DNA from: Marilutibacter penaei
Lineage (GTDB): Bacteria > Pseudomonadota > Gammaproteobacteria > Xanthomonadales > Xanthomonadaceae
Length of the DNA stretch: 64,000 nucleotides
Reading direction: 5' to 3'
Assembly: GCF_014145395.1 (NCBI RefSeq)
Contig: NZ_JACHTE010000011.1
Span: 1 to 64,000, forward strand
Shown: positions 25,247 to 40,248 of the stretch, one piece after another
How positions within the stretch are numbered: the first letter of the stretch is position 1
Layout of the letters: each line of letters starts with the position of its first letter
Position numbers and translations under genes: made by a program
The notes under the pieces: generated by a model
The model's input: the letters and a program-made list of their open reading frames with translations, nothing else
Databases searched by the model: none
Told to the model about the DNA's origin: nothing

Positions 25247-27760
25247 ATGGGCCGGGCACTGGCAACGCGCGACAACCATGACCTCGAGGAAGGGCTCGAT
25301 TTCAGCAGTACCGCGCCGCGGGCGCGAACGCGCGGCGACGGCGGCGCGCTGACCCGGCGACTGGCGCGCCGCTACGGCGACCGCATCACCGGCCATTTCA
25401 CCCTGCCCGGTCACGAAGGCCGGTACGCGGACCTGCCGGACGACCTGCCGCCGGCGCTGGCGGCAGCCTTGCGCACGCGCGGCATCGACCGGCTGTACTC
25501 GCACCAGGCCGAGGCGTGGACGGCGGTCCGGCGCGGCGAGCATGTCGCGGTGGTGACGCCGACCGCCTCGGGCAAGTCGCTGTGCTACACGCTGCCGGTA
25601 GTGGCCTCGGCCATGCAGGCGCGCGCGCGGGGGGGGTCGTCGAAGGCGCTGTACCTGTTCCCGACCAAGGCGCTGGCGCAGGACCAGGTCGCCGACCTGC
25701 TGGAACTCAGCCGTGCCGGCGACCTTGGCCTGAAGGCCTTCACCTTCGACGGCGACACCCCCGGCGATGCCCGCCAGGCGATCCGCCTGCACGGCGACAT
25801 CGTCGTCAGCAACCCGGACATGCTGCACCAGGCGATCCTGCCCCACCACACCAAGTGGGCGCAGTTCTTCGAGAACCTGCAGTACGTGGTGATCGACGAG
25901 GTCCACGGCTACCGCGGTGTGTTCGGCAGCCACGTTGCCAACGTGCTGCGCCGCCTCAAGCGCATCTGCGCGTTCTACGGCGCCTCGCCGCGCTTCATCC
26001 TGTGCTCGGCGACGATCGGCAACCCGCGCGCACACACCGAGGCCCTGGTCGAGGCACCGGTGACCGCGATCGAGGCATCCGGCGCCCCGCGCGGCGACCG
26101 CCACGTGCTGCTGTGGAATCCGCCGGTGGTGAACCCGGACCTCGGCCTGCGCGCCTCGGCGCGTTCGCAGAGCAACCGGATCGCCCGCATCGCGATCAAG
26201 GCCGGCCTGAAGACCCTGGTGTTCGCGCAGTCGCGGACCATGGTCGAGGTGCTGACCAAGTACCTGAAAGACGTGTTCGACCACGACCCGCGCAAGCGGC
26301 CGCGCATCCGTGCCTACCGCGGCGGCTACCTGCCGACCGAACGCCGTGCGGCGGAGCGCGACATGCGCGCCGGCGACGTCGACGGCATCGTCAGTACCTC
26401 GGCGCTGGAGCTGGGCGTCGACATCGGTGCGCTCGACGTGGTGGTGCTGAATGGCTACCCGGGCAGCGTCGCCGCGACTTGGCAGCGCTTCGGCCGCGCC
26501 GGCCGTCGCACGCAGCCCTCGCTGGGGGTAATGGTCGCCAGCTCGCAACCGCTGGACCAGTACGTGGTGCGGCATCCGGAGTTCTTCGGCGAGGCCCCGC
26601 CGGAGCACGCGCGGATCGCCCCCGACCAGCCGCTGCTGCTGTTCGACCACATCCGCTGCGCAGCGTTCGAGCTGCCGTTCGACGCCGGTGAACGCTTCGG
26701 GCCGATCGAACCGACGCCGTACCTGGAGGTGCTGGCCGAGACCGACGTGCTGCACCGCGAGGGCAACCGCTGGGAGTGGATCGCCGACAGCTACCCGGCG
26801 AACACGGTGTCGCTGCGCTCGGTCGCCGACGGCAACTTCGTGGTGGTCGACCGCAGCGATGGCCGCCAGTCGATCATCGCCGAGGTCGACTACTCCGCCG
26901 CCGCGCTGACGCTGTACGAAGGCGCGATCCACATGGTCCAGAGCACGCCCTACCAGGTCGAGGGGCTCGACTGGGACGGCCGCAAGGCCTACGTCACCCG
27001 CACCTTCGTCGATTACTACACCGATGCGATCGACTACACGAAGCTCAAGGTGCTTGAACGCTTCGAAGCGGAGCGTGCGGGCGAAGGCGAGGCCGGCCAT
27101 GGCGAGGTGCACGTGGTGCGCCGCGTGTCCGGCTACAAGAAGATCCGCTACTACACCCACGAGAACATCGGCTATGGGCCGGTCAACCTGCCCGATCAGG
27201 AGCTGCATACCACCGCAGCCTGGTGGCAGTTGCCGCAGGCGGTGCTGCTGGCATGGTTCGGCTCGCGGCAGGAGGCACTCGACGGCTTCCTCGGCGCCGG
27301 GCATGCGCTGCACCTGGTCGCCAGCGTGGCGGTGATGGCCGATGCCCGCGACCTGCAGCAGGCCGTCGGGAACGGCGACGGCGCGTGGTTCGCCAGCGCC
27401 GATGCTCAAGGACGCGGGCGACTTCGCGGCCCGGATGGCGGCGAACATGCCCTCGACGACGAAGCCCGCTTCACCCCCACCGTCTACCTGTACGACAACT
27501 TCCCCGGCGGCGTTGGCCTCAGCGAGCCCCTGTGGAAGCGCCAGGCCGAGCTGGTGCAGCGCGCGAGCGAACTGGTGGATCGCTGCGACTGTCGCGCAGG
27601 GTGTCCGGCCTGCGTCGGCCCGGTACTCGCGGGCGATGAAGAGGCGACGAGTCCCGCCTCGCCGAAGACCGTGGCGCGCCGGGTGCTGGCCCTGCTCGGA
27701 GCGGTTGAAGCAGGGCCGTCGCTCGAGCGGGGCCACGTCCAATGCGGGACGCCGGCATGA
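25247..27760 (+). CDS. mrfA: DEAD/DEAH-box helicase with C-terminal zinc domain, MrfA-like
   Basis: An 837-residue superfamily 2 helicase. Walker A appears as TPTASGKSLCYTLP (about residue 103), the DEAH-type box as VIDEVHGYRGVFGSH (about 210), the SAT motif as ILCSATIGNPRAHTEAL, and motif VI as QRFGRAGR (about 415). The C-terminal region ends with the cysteine cluster CDCRAGCPACVGP (about 786-798), the DUF1998 hallmark that binds zinc. In Bacillus subtilis, YprA/MrfA unwinds damaged DNA in a mitomycin-C repair path with MrfB. The gene for a MrfB-like exonuclease follows here. The ATG at 25247 has GGAG upstream and is preferred over a TTG at 25232. Confidence 0.9.
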   Translation: MGRALATRDNHDLEEGLDFSSTAPRARTRGDGGALTRRLARRYGDRITGHFTLPGHEGRYADLPDDLPPALAAALRTRGIDRLYSHQAEAWTAVRRGEHVAVVTPTASGKSLCYTLPVVASAMQARARGGSSKALYLFPTKALAQDQVADLLELSRAGDLGLKAFTFDGDTPGDARQAIRLHGDIVVSNPDMLHQAILPHHTKWAQFFENLQYVVIDEVHGYRGVFGSHVANVLRRLKRICAFYGASPRFILCSATIGNPRAHTEALVEAPVTAIEASGAPRGDRHVLLWNPPVVNPDLGLRASARSQSNRIARIAIKAGLKTLVFAQSRTMVEVLTKYLKDVFDHDPRKRPRIRAYRGGYLPTERRAAERDMRAGDVDGIVSTSALELGVDIGALDVVVLNGYPGSVAATWQRFGRAGRRTQPSLGVMVASSQPLDQYVVRHPEFFGEAPPEHARIAPDQPLLLFDHIRCAAFELPFDAGERFGPIEPTPYLEVLAETDVLHREGNRWEWIADSYPANTVSLRSVADGNFVVVDRSDGRQSIIAEVDYSAAALTLYEGAIHMVQSTPYQVEGLDWDGRKAYVTRTFVDYYTDAIDYTKLKVLERFEAERAGEGEAGHGEVHVVRRVSGYKKIRYYTHENIGYGPVNLPDQELHTTAAWWQLPQAVLLAWFGSRQEALDGFLGAGHALHLVASVAVMADARDLQQAVGNGDGAWFASADAQGRGRLRGPDGGEHALDDEARFTPTVYLYDNFPGGVGLSEPLWKRQAELVQRASELVDRCDCRAGCPACVGPVLAGDEEATSPASPKTVARRVLALLGAVEAGPSLERGHVQCGTPA

Positions 27761-27860
27761 CGGCGGCCGCCCACCCCGCCTTCCGCTGCAAGCGTCAAGC
27801 CCTGAAGGCGACCGTGTGCAAGCGTCCGCGGCGTCCGCGGCGTCCGCGCCACGCGCGTCC

Positions 27861-28751
27861 ATGAACGCGACCCTCGAGCGCCTGCGTGTTCTGCAGCGAC
27901 AGTCGGGGGCCTCCGCCCTCGTCGCGCCGGCCCGCGTCCACACCGATGTGGCGCCGCCCCCCTTGGATCCGGCTCCGGTCCTCCGCCGGCTGCTGCCGCT
28001 CCGGCAACGCACCCCACCGGTACGCCCGGCCCCGGTTGACCGTGAGCTGCCGGGTGAGGAGATCGCCGAAGGCCTTCGTCTGGTCACGACCTCCGTGCCC
28101 TTTCCACCCCCGTCCTCGCCCGTGCCGTTGGCGTTCGCGGGACGCAACGATGCGATCACCCCTGCACGCCTGCTGTTCTTCGACACGGAAACCACCGGCC
28201 TGGCCGGAGGCACCGGGACGCGGGCGTTCCAGATCGGTGCGGCCGACTGGCACGCCGGACACCTGCGCGTGCGGCAACTGCTGATGACCTCCATGGCGGC
28301 CGAGCCGGCCATGCTGCGCGAGTTCGCGCGCTGGCTGGAGCCCCGGACGGTGCTGTGCAGTTACAACGGCCGCTGCTACGACGCGCCGCTGCTGAAGACC
28401 CGCTACCGCCTCGCGCGCATGGTCGAGCCGCTCGGCAAGCTCGACCATCTCGACCTGCTTTTTCCGACCCGACGCTTCCACAAGGGCCGCTGGGAGAACT
28501 GCCGGCTCGGCACCATCGAACGCCGGCTGCTCGGCATCGTGCGCGAAGACGACCTGCCCGGATCGCAGGCACCGGCGGCCTGGCTCTCGTACCTGCGCGG
28601 TGGCGCGGCGGCCGACCTGCGGCGGGTCTGCGCCCACAACCACCAGGATGTCGTGACGCTCGCACGCCTGCTGCTGTCGCTCGCCAGCAGCGCCGACGAC
28701 AACGCCGTCGCGTTACCGGGCCTTCATGCCGCGGAGACCCCGGAGGTGTAG
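27861..28751 (+). CDS. mrfB: DEDD exonuclease, YprB ribonuclease H-like (MrfB-like)
   Basis: A 296-residue protein. After a proline-rich N-terminal part, a DnaQ/RNase H-like fold starts at about residue 100. The metal residues are in LFFDTETTGLAGGTGTRAFQ (D-x-E), CSYNGRCYDAPLLKTRY (third D) and HNHQDVVTLARLL (H-x-x-x-D). This is the YprB pattern; the Bacillus protein has an added C-terminal TPR part that is missing here. It follows the MrfA-like helicase by 100 bases in the same direction. By analogy, the pair would excise crosslink-type DNA damage. The start at 27861 matches the MxxxLxRL opening of the family. Confidence 0.85.
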   Translation: MNATLERLRVLQRQSGASALVAPARVHTDVAPPPLDPAPVLRRLLPLRQRTPPVRPAPVDRELPGEEIAEGLRLVTTSVPFPPPSSPVPLAFAGRNDAITPARLLFFDTETTGLAGGTGTRAFQIGAADWHAGHLRVRQLLMTSMAAEPAMLREFARWLEPRTVLCSYNGRCYDAPLLKTRYRLARMVEPLGKLDHLDLLFPTRRFHKGRWENCRLGTIERRLLGIVREDDLPGSQAPAAWLSYLRGGAAADLRRVCAHNHQDVVTLARLLLSLASSADDNAVALPGLHAAETPEV

Positions 28752-28784
28752 GCTGCCCGCAACATCGAACCCAAGGAACACGCC

Positions 28785-29075
28785 ATGCGCCCGATGTTTC
28801 CCCTTGTGCTGTGTGCGACCGGCCTGTTGTCCGCCTGCGCCACCACCGCGCCGACCCCACCCCCGCAAGCCGCCGCCTGCAATGCACAGGGCGCGCACTG
28901 GGCCGTCGGCCACGCACCGGATGCGGCGACCGTGGATCGGATCGTCTCCGATACCGGCAGCCGCAGTTCCCGTGTCCTCGCGCCGACCTCGCCCGCCACG
29001 GCGGACTACCGGCCGGACCGCGTGAGCATCATGGTCAACGAACGCGGCGCGATCACCGGCATCAAGTGCGGCTGA
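28785..29075 (+). CDS. I78 family peptidase inhibitor-like lipoprotein
   Basis: A 96-residue predicted lipoprotein (lipobox LLSAC, about Cys19). The mature part has the I78 inhibitor layout: VRVLAP-like RVLAPTSPATADYRPDRVSIMVNERGAITGIKCG, ending in the conserved Gly-x-Ile-x-x-x-x-Cys-Gly. The family inhibits serine peptidases in some members; most are untested. AAGGA precedes the ATG. A second, related gene follows 114 bases later, making a tandem pair. An envelope role against host or self proteases is inference. Confidence 0.8.
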   Translation: MRPMFPLVLCATGLLSACATTAPTPPPQAAACNAQGAHWAVGHAPDAATVDRIVSDTGSRSSRVLAPTSPATADYRPDRVSIMVNERGAITGIKCG

Positions 29076-29189
29076 CCCCGATCCGCACCCACGGCCGTTC
29101 AATCCCGTGCCGGGTTGCCGCGACGTGGATCGATGCGGATCGATGCGTCCTCGCGCCCCCCGCACCTGACCCCTCCTGAGGACCTGTCG

Positions 29190-29525
29190 ATGACGCCCCG
29201 CCTGCTCACCGTCCCGTTCGCCGCGATGTTCCTGTCTGCCACTGCCTGCGCGCCCGCCGCGCCGCCCACCACCTCGCGCCAGGCCCCACCGATGTCCGAT
29301 CCGATGCCTGCCATGGAAATGAAGTGCAACCCCGAGGCCGCGAAAGCCGAACTGCTCGGTCAACCGGCGAATGAAGCCAACCTCGAACGCGCCCGCGCCG
29401 CCAGCGGCGCCGAACACGTCCGCGTGATCAAGCCGGACATGATGGTCACGCTGGAGTTCAATCCCAGCCGCCTCAATGTCGACGTCGACGAAGCGGGCAA
29501 CATCACCAATCTGCGCTGCGGCTGA
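29190..29525 (+). CDS. I78 family peptidase inhibitor-like lipoprotein
   Basis: A 111-residue exported protein with a lipobox-like SATAC. The mature domain follows I78 closely: AKAELLGQPANEANLERARAASGA, then VRVIKPDMMVTLEFNPSRLN, VDVDEAGNITNLRCG. The Arg-Leu-Asn-Val run and terminal CG match the family's inhibitory loop. It resembles the gene just upstream but keeps more of the family consensus, so it may be the functional copy. GAGGA lies upstream of the ATG at 29190; an earlier ATG at 29115 lacks a signal peptide. Confidence 0.85.
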   Translation: MTPRLLTVPFAAMFLSATACAPAAPPTTSRQAPPMSDPMPAMEMKCNPEAAKAELLGQPANEANLERARAASGAEHVRVIKPDMMVTLEFNPSRLNVDVDEAGNITNLRCG

Positions 29526-29583
29526 GTGACCGCATGGCCCGGCGTCCGCGCACGGGCGCGGTCGTTCCGGCAGGGTTGAACGG

Positions 29584-30663
29584 TCAACCGCGTGGGGCGC
29601 GCTTCATGAATCGGAGCAAGGCGCCCTCCCACTGCCGGTCGCCCCGCGCGCCGCGCGCGCCGGCCCGCATCGCAACGCGGTGCACGCGGCCGTCCCGCCA
29701 CCCGGCAAGCACCTCCGGCGCGATGTAGGCGCGCCGGCAGACCGCAGGCGTATTGCCCAGCAGGGCGGCGACCTCTTCCACGACCGCGTTCTCCGCCGCC
29801 TTCACTGCGCGCTCGGACGGAGGCCGCCCATCGCGGCCTTCCGGCAGGGGCGTGGTCGCCAGCCGCTGGAACGCGGCGAGTGTGGCGCCCCATGTCCGGA
29901 AGTCCTTGGCGGTGAACGGGTTGCCCATGGCCTCGTGCAGCCAGGCGTTGACGTCGCCCGAGTCGACCGGCACCAGTTCCCCGTCGTCGTCGCGATACTG
30001 GAACAGCCACTGACCCGGCAACTGCTGGATGGCGCGGATGTGGCGCGCCAGCCGCGCATCGTCGACCGCGGCGCGCTGGGCCTGGCCCGACTTGCCACGG
30101 AAACGGAACTGCACGCGGCCGCCCCGCAGGAAGTCGACATGCCGGTTGCGCAGGGTGGTCAGGCCGAAAGATCCGTTCTCACGCAGGTAGCCCGCGTTGC
30201 CGACGCGCAGCAGGGTCCTCGCCATCACCGCCACCACCACGGCCAGCACCTTGTCGCGGGGCCATCCGGCCTGGCCGAGGGACGCCCGCACGCGCCGGCG
30301 CAGGCGGGGCAGCGCTTCACCAAAGGCGATGACATGGTCGAACTTGTCCGCATCCCGCACCCGCCGCCACTCCGGGTGGTACCGGTACTGCTTGCGCCCC
30401 CGCGCATCGCGCCCGGTGGCCTGCAGGTGACCGTTGCCATGGCGGCAGATCCAGACGTCCTCGTAGGCCGGGGGAATCGCCAAAGCCTGGAAGCGCTCCC
30501 GCAGGGCGCGATCCCGCACCACCCGCCCGTCGGCGTCCACGTAGCTGGATCCCGCACCGCAACGCCGCCGCCGATACCCCGGGTCGCTGTCGCTGACGTA
30601 GCGCAGGCCGGCGTCCCGCAGCAGACGGCTCACGGCGGCAGGGGGTGGCGTGGAAGCGGACAT
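29584..30663 (-). CDS. DNA topoisomerase IB (poxvirus-like)
   Basis: A 359-residue type IB topoisomerase that relaxes supercoils through a 3'-phosphotyrosyl intermediate. The N-terminal domain begins RDAGLRYVSDSDPGYRRRR; YHPEWRRVRDADKF and FGLTTLRNRHV carry catalytic basic residues, and the active Tyr is in CRRAYIAPEVLAG (about residue 313). Length fits the compact bacterial form. It is divergent from the solute-binding lipoprotein gene, with about 107 bases between starts. Confidence 0.92.
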   Translation of the reverse strand: MSASTPPPAAVSRLLRDAGLRYVSDSDPGYRRRRCGAGSSYVDADGRVVRDRALRERFQALAIPPAYEDVWICRHGNGHLQATGRDARGRKQYRYHPEWRRVRDADKFDHVIAFGEALPRLRRRVRASLGQAGWPRDKVLAVVVAVMARTLLRVGNAGYLRENGSFGLTTLRNRHVDFLRGGRVQFRFRGKSGQAQRAAVDDARLARHIRAIQQLPGQWLFQYRDDDGELVPVDSGDVNAWLHEAMGNPFTAKDFRTWGATLAAFQRLATTPLPEGRDGRPPSERAVKAAENAVVEEVAALLGNTPAVCRRAYIAPEVLAGWRDGRVHRVAMRAGARGARGDRQWEGALLRFMKRAPRG

Positions 30664-30770
30664 CCACGCTGAATAGACGATCGCGGATCAAGACCGTGGC
30701 AAGGCCGCGCCTGCACGGACCCGTGACGCCCCCGACCGGACACTGGCGGCCCGATCCGCCTGGAGCCGCG

Positions 30771-31274
30771 ATGCGCCCCGTCCTGCCGCGCCTGGCCTGC
30801 ATCCTCGCCTGCCTGGCCGTTGCGGGCGCCTGCACACCCCTCCCGGCGGACCCCGAGCACACCCTCGAGCGGGTGCGGGGCGGGGTGATGCGCGTCGGCG
30901 TCGTCGACGATCCGCCCTTGATCCACGCCGGCGCGGACGGATCGCCCACCGGCAGGGAAATCCAGGCGCTGCAGATGCTGGCCCGGGAGCTTCAGGCCCG
31001 CATCGAATGGCATCCCGGCACCCATGACCGGCTGATGGAGGGCCTCGACGCGTTCCGCCTGGACCTGGTCGTGGGGGGAACCGAAGTCGACAGCCCGTGG
31101 CAGGATCACGTCGCACTCAGCCAGGCGTACCGGGTCAGCGCGCCCGACGGGATGCCCGTCATGCGCGTGGTGGGCCTGCCTCCGGGCGAGAACGGCTGGC
31201 GGCGCGAGGTGGAACGTTTCATGGCACGCGATGCCGTGCGCCACGTGCTGCAGGCCGACGCGCCGCGGCCATGA
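30771..31274 (+). CDS. Small solute-binding-like lipoprotein
   Basis: A 167-residue predicted lipoprotein (lipobox LAVAGAC). The mature part begins like a family-3 solute-binding protein: GVMRVGVVDDPPLIHAGADGSPTGREIQALQMLARELQARIEW, and FRLDLVVGGTEVDSPW matches the region lining the ligand cleft. It is only about two thirds the normal length, so one lobe is reduced. GGAG precedes the ATG. The stop overlaps the start of the CDF transporter by ATGA, so the two are coupled; that pairing is not the ABC context expected for this fold. Confidence 0.75.
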   Translation: MRPVLPRLACILACLAVAGACTPLPADPEHTLERVRGGVMRVGVVDDPPLIHAGADGSPTGREIQALQMLARELQARIEWHPGTHDRLMEGLDAFRLDLVVGGTEVDSPWQDHVALSQAYRVSAPDGMPVMRVVGLPPGENGWRREVERFMARDAVRHVLQADAPRP

Positions 31275-32233
31275 TCCCGCGTCCCCACCGGCCGCTGCCG
31301 ACGGCCCAACAGGCCTTGATGCGCCGGGCCGAGCGCCTGGCCTGGGTGACGCTGGCGATGCTCGCGGCCACCTCGGTGCTCATGTATGTCGTGATGGGCG
31401 AATCGCAGGCGATGAAGACCGCATGGACGGAGGATCTCGTCAGCATGGTGCCGCCGCTGGCATTCCTGGTCGCCGCGCGGTTCGCGCGCCGACCGCCCGA
31501 TGCGACCTACGCCAATGGCCGCTCACGCGCGTTCGACATCGCCTTCCTCGCCTCGGCGGTGGCGCTGTCCGGGATCGGCCTGTGGCTGGTGGTGGATGCC
31601 CTGTATGCGCTCGGAACCCGCGAACACCCCAGCATCGGCAGCGTGCAGGTCGGTGGCGAAACCCTCTGGCTGGGCTGGGTGATGATGGCGGCGCTGGCGC
31701 TCAGCGCGCTCCCGCCCGTACTCCTGGGACGCCTGAAGCTCAGGCTCGCGCGTGAGCTGCACCTCAAGCCGCTGCACACCGATGCGGACATGAACAAAGC
31801 GGACTGGATGACCGCGCTGGCCGGCGTGGCGGGCCTGTTCGGGATCGCACTGGGCTGGTGGTGGGCCGATGCCGTCGCCGCGCTCGTGATCGCCGGCGAC
31901 GTGCTCCACGATGGCCTGCGCAACCTGCTGCATGCCTTCCGCGACCTCCATGACGCCCGACCCGAGACCGTCGAACGGGGTGAGCCCGATCCCATCGTCG
32001 CGCAGGTGCGTGAGCGGGTGGCCGCGCTGGACTGGGTGGCGCGCTGTGAGCTTCGCCTCCACGAAGAAGGCCTGCGCCTGTGCGGCACGCTGCTCATCGT
32101 CGCGCGCGATGGTCGCGCCGATCCGGTGCGGCTGGCCCAGGCCTGCCGGGAAGCGCGCCTCGTCGACTGGCGCATCGACGAAGTGACCGCCACCCTGGTC
32201 GACGACACGACCCTCCAGGCGCGGCGCGCCTAG
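31271..32233 (+). CDS. Cation transporter, non-classical CDF type
   Basis: A 320-residue inner-membrane protein with about six helices and a C-terminal cytoplasmic ferredoxin-like domain, the CDF plan. The usual metal site in TM2 and TM5 is altered: TM2 reads MKTAWTEDLVSMVPPLAFLVA and TM5 reads DADMNKADWMTALAGVAG, without the classic H/D-x-x-x-D pairs. Such proteins form a distinct CDF-like group whose ion is not known to me. The gene overlaps the mini solute-binding lipoprotein by ATGA. Its stop codon overlaps by four bases the stop of a convergent lipoprotein gene. Confidence 0.8.
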   Translation: MIPRPHRPLPTAQQALMRRAERLAWVTLAMLAATSVLMYVVMGESQAMKTAWTEDLVSMVPPLAFLVAARFARRPPDATYANGRSRAFDIAFLASAVALSGIGLWLVVDALYALGTREHPSIGSVQVGGETLWLGWVMMAALALSALPPVLLGRLKLRLARELHLKPLHTDADMNKADWMTALAGVAGLFGIALGWWWADAVAALVIAGDVLHDGLRNLLHAFRDLHDARPETVERGEPDPIVAQVRERVAALDWVARCELRLHEEGLRLCGTLLIVARDGRADPVRLAQACREARLVDWRIDEVTATLVDDTTLQARRA

Positions 32234-32475
32234 TCGTCGTCGCTGAAGTCGACTTCGATCTTGTCGTCGCTGTCGCTGTCCCAGCGCATGCCCTGCTCGC
32301 GCTGGCACCGCGACGGCACCGGTTCGCCAGTGCGCTCCGTGCCCATGCCGGCGCACTCCGGGCGTGCATCCACAGCGGCGTTGGTGTCGTAGTACTCGCC
32401 GGTTGCGCAGGCCGCGAGACCCGCCAGCAGGACGGCGGTGGCGATGGCGCGTAACGAAGGGGGAAGACGGTGCAT
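32230..32475 (-). CDS. Hypothetical lipoprotein with acidic C-terminal tail
   Basis: An 81-residue predicted lipoprotein (LLAGLAACATG, lipobox LAAC). Two Cys (PECAG and SRCQRE) may pair. The C-terminus is strongly acidic (DSDSDDKIEVDFSDDD) and could bind cations; that is inference only. The ATG at 32475 sits 56 bases past a six-copy hexanucleotide repeat. A longer frame upstream would translate the repeat as polyglycine and is not credible. It converges on the CDF gene and shares four bases of stop codon with it. Confidence 0.65.
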   Translation of the reverse strand: MHRLPPSLRAIATAVLLAGLAACATGEYYDTNAAVDARPECAGMGTERTGEPVPSRCQREQGMRWDSDSDDKIEVDFSDDD

Positions 32476-32530
32476 GCGGCGGCTCCTGGATGCGTGCGCA
32501 CACCACGCTACGCGCGTGGCGGCGCGCGCG

Positions 32531-32567
<37 letters not shown>

Positions 32568-33854
32568 TCATGGTCCGGCGGCGCCCTCGGCGGGCGACAC
32601 CGGTGCCGGTTCGATGGCAGCCCGGGCTACGCCATGCGGTGCTTTTCGCCAGGCAATCACGACCGCCAGGGCCAGCAGTACGCCCGCGATCAACCATGGC
32701 GCACCCGGCAGGTGGACCGGCGTGGCCTCATCGATCGCCCAGGCGAAGCTGAAGGTGAACAGGCCCGGGCCGAGGATCCCGGCCAGCGCCACCAGGCTCA
32801 TCAGCGCGCCCTGGATGCGCCCCTGCACTTCCGCGCCGACCTCGCGCGTGATCAGCGCCTGGGTCGACGGGGCCGCCAGCGCCCACAACGCACTGACCGG
32901 GATGCCCAGCAGCCATACCCAACCGCTGTCGCTGAAGCCGTACACCATGAAACCGACCACGCCGCAGGACAGGCCCAGGAGCAGGGTGCGACGCTCGCCC
33001 AGCCATCTGACGACACGGCCGACCAGCACCGCGTTCACGATGATGCTGCATACGCCGACCGCGGCCAGGATCCAGCCGACCTCGCGCGGACCCCAGTCGA
33101 ACCGGTAATCGGCGAACAGCACGAACACGCTCGGATAGACGTAGTGCGCGAGGTTGGCGAGGAACACCACGGTCGCCAGGCCCAGCACCTGCGGATAGCG
33201 GCGCAGCAGCACCAGCGAACCGACCGGATTGGCATGGGCGAAGTCGAAACGGGGGCTGCGCTTCTCCGGCGGCAGCGATTCCGGCAACACGAACCAGCCG
33301 TAGGCGAAGTTCAGCATCGCCAGCGCGGCGGCGAACCAGAACGGCGCACGCAGGTGGGTCTCGCCCAGCCAGCCCCCGATCAGCGGACCGACCACGAAGC
33401 CGATACCGAAGGCCGCGCCGAGCAGGCCGTAGCTCTTCGCGCGCTGGTCGGCGGGCACGACGTCGGCGATGTACGCGTTGGCGGTGGTGAAGCTGGCCGA
33501 GGTGACGCCGGCGATGATGCGGCCGAGGAACAGCAGCGGCAGCGTATGCGCAACCGCCATGAACACGAAATCCAGCGCCAGGCCCAGGCAGGACAGCAGG
33601 ATCACCGGCCGCCGGCCGAAGCGGTCCGACAACGCGCCCTGGATCGGCGAGCACACGAACTGGATGGCCGCGAACACCACGCCGAAGATGCCGACCCAGA
33701 CCGCCGCATTCGCGGTATCGCCGCCGACGAACTGTTTGATCAGCTGTGGCAGCACCGGAATGATCAGGCCGAACGCCAACACGTCCATCAGCACGACCAG
33801 GAAGATGAACACCAGCGCGGCGCGGCGCGGCGTAATGGGCGTGGACTCGGTCAC
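32568..33854 (-). CDS. MFS transporter, TCR/Tet-like drug:H+ antiporter
   Basis: A 428-residue inner-membrane protein with twelve helices. The TetA-type pattern is clear: LMDVLAFGLIIPVLPQLIKQFV in TM1, the loop motif GALSDRFGRRPVILLS (motif A) and GRIIAGVTSASFTTANAYIADV (TM4-5). It exports small compounds, perhaps antibiotics, in exchange for protons; resistance to tetracycline cannot be assumed. The start is a GTG at 33854. It is divergent from gltB across a 322-base region. Confidence 0.88.
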   Translation of the reverse strand: MTESTPITPRRAALVFIFLVVLMDVLAFGLIIPVLPQLIKQFVGGDTANAAVWVGIFGVVFAAIQFVCSPIQGALSDRFGRRPVILLSCLGLALDFVFMAVAHTLPLLFLGRIIAGVTSASFTTANAYIADVVPADQRAKSYGLLGAAFGIGFVVGPLIGGWLGETHLRAPFWFAAALAMLNFAYGWFVLPESLPPEKRSPRFDFAHANPVGSLVLLRRYPQVLGLATVVFLANLAHYVYPSVFVLFADYRFDWGPREVGWILAAVGVCSIIVNAVLVGRVVRWLGERRTLLLGLSCGVVGFMVYGFSDSGWVWLLGIPVSALWALAAPSTQALITREVGAEVQGRIQGALMSLVALAGILGPGLFTFSFAWAIDEATPVHLPGAPWLIAGVLLALAVVIAWRKAPHGVARAAIEPAPVSPAEGAAGP

Positions 33855-33959
33855 GGCATCGACGCGGGCAAAGGGGGCCGCAGTCTAGCGCAGGGGGCCG
33901 TGGCGCCCCCGCCCACCCTCGTCCATGGGTCGCACCCCATGCGCGGCGTTCCCCTGTCG

Positions 33960-34176
33960 TCGCAAAACAGTTTCATATTCAACTATTTACGTGCACCCCG
34001 TTTATTTGCCGCAGCGCACAATCTGTGCTTTATTCGGAGGACCCTTGGTCCAAGGCCGGCCGGATCGCGCGAGCGAACCGCGCTGCCGTGTCCCCCGCGC
34101 CCGGAACGGCGACGGGGCCGCCCGGCAACGGAAGCCGGCCGCATGACCATCCGGCACCTGCACTGCGGAGCACGCC
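33960..34176 (+). promoter_or_regulatory. gltB upstream region with possible promoter
   Basis: The 322-base gap 33855-34176 has an AT-rich island at about 33961-34036. Inside it, TTGCCG (34006-34011) and TTTATT (34029-34034) are 17 bases apart and could form a promoter for gltBD, leaving a 5' leader of about 135 bases. GGAG sits eight bases before the gltB ATG. No leader peptide or riboswitch was recognised. Confidence 0.35.
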
Positions 34177-40184
<6,008 letters not shown>

Positions 40185-40248
40185 CGGCGGCCGCGATCAC
40201 GTCCGCGTCCGGTCCGCATCCGGCGACACGCGCCGCGACGCCCCCGCC

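Noticed and set aside
23516-28312. Antisense open frame of nearly 1600 codons across the MATE, helicase and exonuclease genes
   Set aside because: Covers three clear plus-strand genes and has no recognised domain; a GC-rich shadow frame.
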